A stretch of DNA of 9,236 nucleotides from Methylophilaceae bacterium UBA5127 (GTDB lineage Bacteria; Pseudomonadota; Gammaproteobacteria; Burkholderiales; Methylophilaceae). Where the stretch lies: the NCBI GenBank assembly GCA_002414145.1, contig DHYP01000033.1, forward strand, positions 52,238 to 61,473. Direction: 5' to 3'. This document shows positions 6,265-9,236 of the stretch, piece by piece; position 1 is the stretch's first letter, and each line of letters begins with the position of its first letter. The notes beneath the pieces were generated by a model that worked only from the letters and a program-made list of their open reading frames with translations, was not told the origin of the DNA and did no database searches. The translations under genes were made by a program, and so were the position numbers.

Positions 6265-6909
6265 ATGACTGATAAAGATAAACAGCCTAAATCCAAGAAG
6301 CAATTAAAGGCAGAGTCAGACCTTGATAAAGCTATGGAAAATGCAGAGTTTTTGGACAGGCAGGCAGCGGAGCAGCGCCGATATAGCAGACCAAAATTTG
6401 GAGTCTCTAATGAAGAAACCGAATTAGGTCTTGGCACGCGATTACAAGAAGCCAGAGAATCACTAAAACTTACGCAAGGTGAGTTAGCGGAAGCTACTAA
6501 ACAAGCTGACCCTCAAGGCATAGGTATATCACGTGCCGTTTTGTCAATGTATGAGCTTGGTAAAAATAGGCCCTCGCCTCGTGAGATAAGGTTACTTTGT
6601 GAAGTGCTGCGTATTTCACCTAATTATTTGATTTACGGCGATGATGATCCATTCGGTAACTTTCTTGATAGACATAGATGGGGCTTCTTTTCAGAATCAG
6701 ACCCAGAGTTTTATGCTTTGTTAAACTTTGCTTTTTTTAGCCTTGATAAGCATCAAAAAATGGACGTTATGAACATCATCATGAGCTTATTGCGTAGTCG
6801 TGATACAAGTTGGTTTGATGACAAAACAGATGGTGCTAACAAGCAACTACTTGAAATAGCAGAAAAATTAAGAGAGTTATTAGAAGAAAGAAATAAGACA
6901 GCAAAATAA
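6265..6909 (+). CDS. XRE-family regulator, cI-like repressor
   Basis: A 214-aa DNA-binding protein. A charged, probably flexible N-terminal extension (1-50, DKDKQPKSKKQLKAE...) is followed by a lambda-repressor-type HTH at about 57-126: LGTRLQEARESLKLTQGELAEATKQ, then a short insertion (ADPQGIGI), then SRAVLSMYELGKNRPSPREI. It ends in the usual RISPNYLIYGDDDP. The C-terminal part (130-214) lacks a visible S24 autocleavage protease signature and ends in a helical, perhaps coiled-coil tail (LLEIAEKLRELLEERN), which may serve dimerisation. It is divergent from the MazF-like gene, with the palindrome at 6199-6218 between them, so autoregulation and repression of the toxin are likely. It might serve as an unconventional antitoxin, but nothing in the sequence proves contact. 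The ATG at 6265 is the first start after the promoter. Confidence 0.85.
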   Translation: MTDKDKQPKSKKQLKAESDLDKAMENAEFLDRQAAEQRRYSRPKFGVSNEETELGLGTRLQEARESLKLTQGELAEATKQADPQGIGISRAVLSMYELGKNRPSPREIRLLCEVLRISPNYLIYGDDDPFGNFLDRHRWGFFSESDPEFYALLNFAFFSLDKHQKMDVMNIIMSLLRSRDTSWFDDKTDGANKQLLEIAEKLRELLEERNKTAK

Positions 6910-6925
6910 TTTATGTAATTATACG

Positions 6926-6962
6926 TTGACTACTTGCAATGATAAATTGACAATGATAGTAT
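6926..6962 (+). promoter_or_regulatory. Promoter region with direct repeats before the replication operon
   Basis: The gap 6910-6995 carries two copies of CAATGATA (6937-6944 and 6951-6958), 14 bp apart start to start. TTGACT (6926-6931) pairs with GACAAT (6949-6954) at 17 bp as the best sigma-70 candidate. A perfect TTGACA at 6947-6952 has no good -10 at the right distance. The repeats overlap the candidate -10, as expected for a regulator site. Confidence 0.45.
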
Positions 6963-6995
6963 TTGCCAATCATTCATTATCACAAGGAGTCAATT

Positions 6996-7679
6996 ATGCA
7001 GCCTATTACAGCCCAACAATCACGCGACGCACGTCGCGAACTTGGCTTATCACAAGCCGATGTAACAAACGCACTAGACTTTAATCGACAATACCTAAGC
7101 GAATTTGAAACAGGCTTCTCAACACGCCTCACAAACGCACAACTCAAAAAACTTCGTACATTCTATGAAGAAAAAATCTCAGAAGCCAATAACAACGGTG
7201 AAGGCATCACCTTAACCTTTGGTAAAGATGAACATGAAAAACCATCGTCAAAACCAACGGTAGTAGATCTGACAGGCCGTGAAGACGTAAAACACACTCT
7301 ATTAGCTATTAAGCACCTAGCAATTGACCCAAATCTTAACAACGAGCAGGTAGTCAACATTCTAAAAAAAGTGGACGCAAATCGCCATGAAGCTAAATTG
7401 CTGCTTAACAAAAAAGCGGAAAGAGGAATATTAAACGAATGGTCAGATAGCACCGACTCTTATCTTAAGCAGGTATTTGGATTGTTTGCTGAAAATTATG
7501 TGCTCATGTGTCACTTACAAGGCTGTCAGTTGGAAGAGCTGGAAAAGCCGATTGCTTATGAAGACGTAGATACTGTTGCAGCATTATTTTCTAATCTATT
7601 CCATGAAGAAAATGGTTTGATAGTCTCAATAGAGCAAACCAAAGATGAGCAGCTAGAAAACGAAGAGGTGCCAGTATGA
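6996..7679 (+). CDS. HTH (XRE-like) regulator, first gene of the replication operon
   Basis: A 227-aa protein. Its N-terminal domain (about 6-57) reads as an XRE-type HTH: AQQSRDARRELGLSQADVTNALDFNRQYLSEFETGFSTRLTNAQLKKLRTFYE. After a polar linker (60-95), the rest (96-227) is mostly helical and acidic toward the end (DEQLENEEVPV), with no domain I recognise. The ATG at 6996 is chosen because AAGGAGT lies at 6984-6990, five bases before it; an in-frame upstream start at 6963 has no such site. The stop overlaps the next start as ATGA (7676-7679), so translation is coupled to the membrane-protein genes. By position it may switch on or control the replication operon, a Cox- or activator-like role, but this is inference. 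Confidence 0.78.
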   Translation: MQPITAQQSRDARRELGLSQADVTNALDFNRQYLSEFETGFSTRLTNAQLKKLRTFYEEKISEANNNGEGITLTFGKDEHEKPSSKPTVVDLTGREDVKHTLLAIKHLAIDPNLNNEQVVNILKKVDANRHEAKLLLNKKAERGILNEWSDSTDSYLKQVFGLFAENYVLMCHLQGCQLEELEKPIAYEDVDTVAALFSNLFHEENGLIVSIEQTKDEQLENEEVPV

Positions 7680-7804
7680 AATGTCCGGTATCCATGCTGC
7701 CAACTAGCGGAACATCCCATACCTCAATCCTCTTCGTAATTGGAGTGATTGCTACGATTAGCTACGCCTTGCAGGCTCAAAAAAAGGCGGGTAAAAATGT
7801 CTAG
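7676..7804 (+). CDS. 42-aa single-helix membrane protein
   Basis: A short gene starting at the ATG inside the upstream stop (ATGA) and ending TAG at 7802-7804. The product has a polar N terminus with one cysteine (MKCPVSMLPTSGTSHT), one hydrophobic segment about 17-33 (SILFVIGVIATISYALQ) and a basic tail QKKAGK. This gives a positive-inside topology with the C terminus in the cytoplasm. It matches no family I can name. Its overlap at both ends (4 bp upstream, 8 bp with the next gene) and the clean hydrophobic helix support a real gene despite the size. Such tiny helices are common beside phage replication genes and in filamentous phages, where they can be minor coat or assembly proteins. Confidence 0.65.
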   Translation: MKCPVSMLPTSGTSHTSILFVIGVIATISYALQAQKKAGKNV

Positions 7805-8096
7805 CCAAACATTAGCCGATTTACAAAAGCAATGGCGTGCCGAAGACATTGCTATCGGGTCTCCAAATGCAGCTACAAACCCACTAGATAACCTACTACC
7901 GAATATTGGCAGCCTATTCAGCACTACAAAAACAAGCTCTGCTAATGCGTCTGGTAGTAGCAACTCTGGCAACCTGCCATTTTCACCTTTTGTTAATAAG
8001 GGCACGTCTACTAACAATAGCAACGACTTTGCTCTTATTGCTGAAATCGTGATTGCCGTTGTTGCAATCGCGGTGATTTTAAAGGCAACGCGTTAA
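7797..8096 (+). CDS. 99-aa protein with C-terminal membrane anchor
   Basis: The product has a soluble N terminus (MSSQTLADLQKQWRAEDIAIG), a Ser/Asn/Gly/Thr-rich low-complexity middle (about 42-76, including TTKTSSANASGSSNSGN) and one C-terminal hydrophobic helix with a basic end (about 77-99, FALIAEIVIAVVAIAVILKATR). There is no signal peptide, so tail-anchored insertion is likely. ATG 7797 is chosen over an in-frame upstream ATG at 7749 because it follows a purine-rich AAAGGCGGG and the extra residues are unlike the rest. It overlaps the preceding gene by 8 bp, and its TAA shares a base with the next ATG (TAATG). The family is not recognised; a coat-like, membrane-targeting or exclusion role is possible. 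Confidence 0.72.
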   Translation: MSSQTLADLQKQWRAEDIAIGSPNAATNPLDNLLPNIGSLFSTTKTSSANASGSSNSGNLPFSPFVNKGTSTNNSNDFALIAEIVIAVVAIAVILKATR

Positions 8097-9236
8097 TGCA
8101 ATTGGGTATAAGTTCAGCAGCTTCATATCACAATGCTGATTATCAGTACAAATACGGCTTGGGCATTTTTGAGGCAAAAAATATTGCAATTTTGCCTAAG
8201 TCGTTTCAATTGCCAGTTAGGCAAAAATATCAAAGTGATTTAAAAAAAAGCGGAATTAGTGAGGCTTTAAGCAATATCAGCCAAATAAAAAAGCAACTAT
8301 CTAAAGGTTATTTATTGGCATCAAATGATGCTGAGATATGCGCCTACGCAAAAAAATGCGCTGGCGAAGCATACACGGTATCCAGTCGCTATTTAATCGC
8401 CGATATGTCACTGTATTACGTGCGAGAGTACGCAAAAAGCAAAGGCATTGAACCACCTAGCGAGGAAATTTCACAGCAAGGGCAATTTGCACGGCTTTTA
8501 TGTGAAAAGTGGTGGCGTAGGGCTTTGCGTAAATCCATCGCGCGTAAGGTGGAAGAACTTGCTATTGATTTGGGTTTAGTCTGCAAACAAAAGGGCATCT
8601 ATGCCAGCGATGAAACCGTCAACAGGCGACAACAGCAAAAACGCCGTAACAGTAACCTACTAAAAACAATAGTCGCCATTAATGAAGAAAATCAGGAATA
8701 CACACTTGAAGCATTGAGCGCACTCAATGTCAGTAATCCAAAATTAAGACGCGCCGAACTAATGACGCGCATCGCGGGATTTGACGAACTCGCAATAAAA
8801 CACGAACATCGGGCAGATTTTTACACGCTCACATGCCCATCTAAATATCACGCCATGGGATATGACGGCAAAAAAAATCCAAAATATCAAGGCTTCACAC
8901 CTAAGCAAGCGCAAGAGTTTTTAACGTCAACATTCTCAAAACTTCGCGCATACCTGGCCAAACACAACGTACGCATTTATGGCTTTAGAGTGGCCGAACC
9001 GCACCATGACGGCACACCACATTGGCACATGATTTTATTCTATGAAAAACAATACACACAGTTTGTAAGAGATGCGATTAAAACCTATTGGCTAAAAGAA
9101 GACGGCGACGAAGATGGGGCGCAAAAATACCGCTTTCAGGTACAAGCGATTGATAGATCAAAAGGTAGCGCGGCGGGTTACTTAGCAAAGTACATATCAA
9201 AAAACATTGACGCGCATGGGGTAGGTGGTGAAGAGT
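8096..9236 (+). CDS. Rolling-circle replication endonuclease, P2 gpA (Phage_GPA) type, 5' part
   Basis: The frame opens at the ATG overlapping the previous stop (TAATG) and stays open for 380 codons to the window edge. The full protein is probably 500-800 aa. Phage gpA-type endonucleases nick the origin and start rolling-circle replication. The metal-binding HUH motif is in EPHHDGTPHWHMILFY (H309-W-H311). The paired catalytic tyrosines of this superfamily follow as GYLAKYISKNID (Y362 and Y366), as in P2 A and phiX174 A. The approximately 240 residues before the HUH domain include a basic WWRRALRKSIARKVEE block (139-154). The gene is the last visible in the coupled operon 6996-9236. The tyrosines sit only 15-19 residues from the edge, so the downstream part is not seen. 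Confidence 0.92.
   Translation, partial: MQLGISSAASYHNADYQYKYGLGIFEAKNIAILPKSFQLPVRQKYQSDLKKSGISEALSNISQIKKQLSKGYLLASNDAEICAYAKKCAGEAYTVSSRYLIADMSLYYVREYAKSKGIEPPSEEISQQGQFARLLCEKWWRRALRKSIARKVEELAIDLGLVCKQKGIYASDETVNRRQQQKRRNSNLLKTIVAINEENQEYTLEALSALNVSNPKLRRAELMTRIAGFDELAIKHEHRADFYTLTCPSKYHAMGYDGKKNPKYQGFTPKQAQEFLTSTFSKLRAYLAKHNVRIYGFRVAEPHHDGTPHWHMILFYEKQYTQFVRDAIKTYWLKEDGDEDGAQKYRFQVQAIDRSKGSAAGYLAKYISKNIDAHGVGGEE

Larger units (their letters stand above)
5305..9236. mobile_element. Integrated element in tRNA-His (prophage or satellite), right end outside window
   Basis: The left boundary is the truncated tRNA-His 3' end at 5305-5349. Everything to the right is phage-type cargo: a hairpin-rich end, a solitary MazF-like toxin, divergent XRE regulation, a second HTH protein, two tiny membrane proteins and a P2 gpA-type rolling-circle endonuclease cut by the window edge. 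The geometry fits a rightward element: for a minus-strand tRNA gene the displaced 3' end stays on the left and the intact gene is rebuilt on the right. No integrase, coat, Zot-like or capsid gene lies in the window. It could be a filamentous prophage, a P2-type remnant, a phage satellite or another rolling-circle integrative element. Confidence 0.8.

Noticed and set aside
7163..7453. Minus-strand frame inside the HTH gene (and similar ones at 3960-4163, 6231-6437, 7724-8023, 8416-8598)
   Set aside because: All lie antisense within or across well-supported genes, with low-complexity Ser/Leu/Cys products and no start signals.
1..9236. CRISPR array or insertion sequence
   Set aside because: No regularly spaced repeats and no transposase or terminal-repeat pair were seen in the window.

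Overview
The window looks like a Gram-negative chromosome, most likely a betaproteobacterium. The gene order dapF - DUF484 - xerC followed by an iron superoxide dismutase, the moderate-to-low GC and the protein sequences recall Methylophilaceae such as Methylotenera, but the genus is a guess from memory.

The left part (1-5304) is resident chromosome. It holds the last 13 codons of dapF, a DUF484 gene, xerC (chromosome dimer resolution), sodB with a clear terminator, and a small two-helix channel-like membrane protein. Next come a decayed DOPA 4,5-dioxygenase-like pseudogene that no intact reading frame reveals, about 235 bp of gene-free DNA, and a large membrane-anchored PAS-GGDEF-EAL protein with all its c-di-GMP motifs intact.

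At 5305-5349, 24 bp after that gene's stop, lies the 3' 45 nt of a minus-strand tRNA-His gene (anticodon-loop GTG through the encoded CCA). It breaks off abruptly inside the anticodon loop. This is the signature of an attachment site: an element integrated into the 3' half of tRNA-His, left the displaced 3' end here and runs rightward past the window. The restored whole tRNA-His should sit at its far end.

The visible part of the element (5305-9236) has a gene-free, hairpin-rich left end with a perfect 12-bp inverted repeat, a terminator and two small hairpins. It then has a solitary PemK/MazF-like toxin gene on the minus strand and a divergent cI-like XRE regulator on the plus strand. A near-perfect 20-bp palindrome between those two carries a TTGACA -35 box facing each way. 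Beyond the regulator is a tightly overlapping plus-strand operon: a second HTH protein, two tiny single-helix membrane proteins (42 and 99 aa) and a rolling-circle replication endonuclease of the P2 gpA (Phage_GPA) type. The endonuclease has its HUH motif and paired tyrosines and runs off the right edge.

Together this reads as a lysogeny-style switch upstream of a replication operon in an integrated prophage, filamentous-phage-like element or phage satellite. No integrase, coat or packaging gene is visible, so the class cannot be settled from this window.
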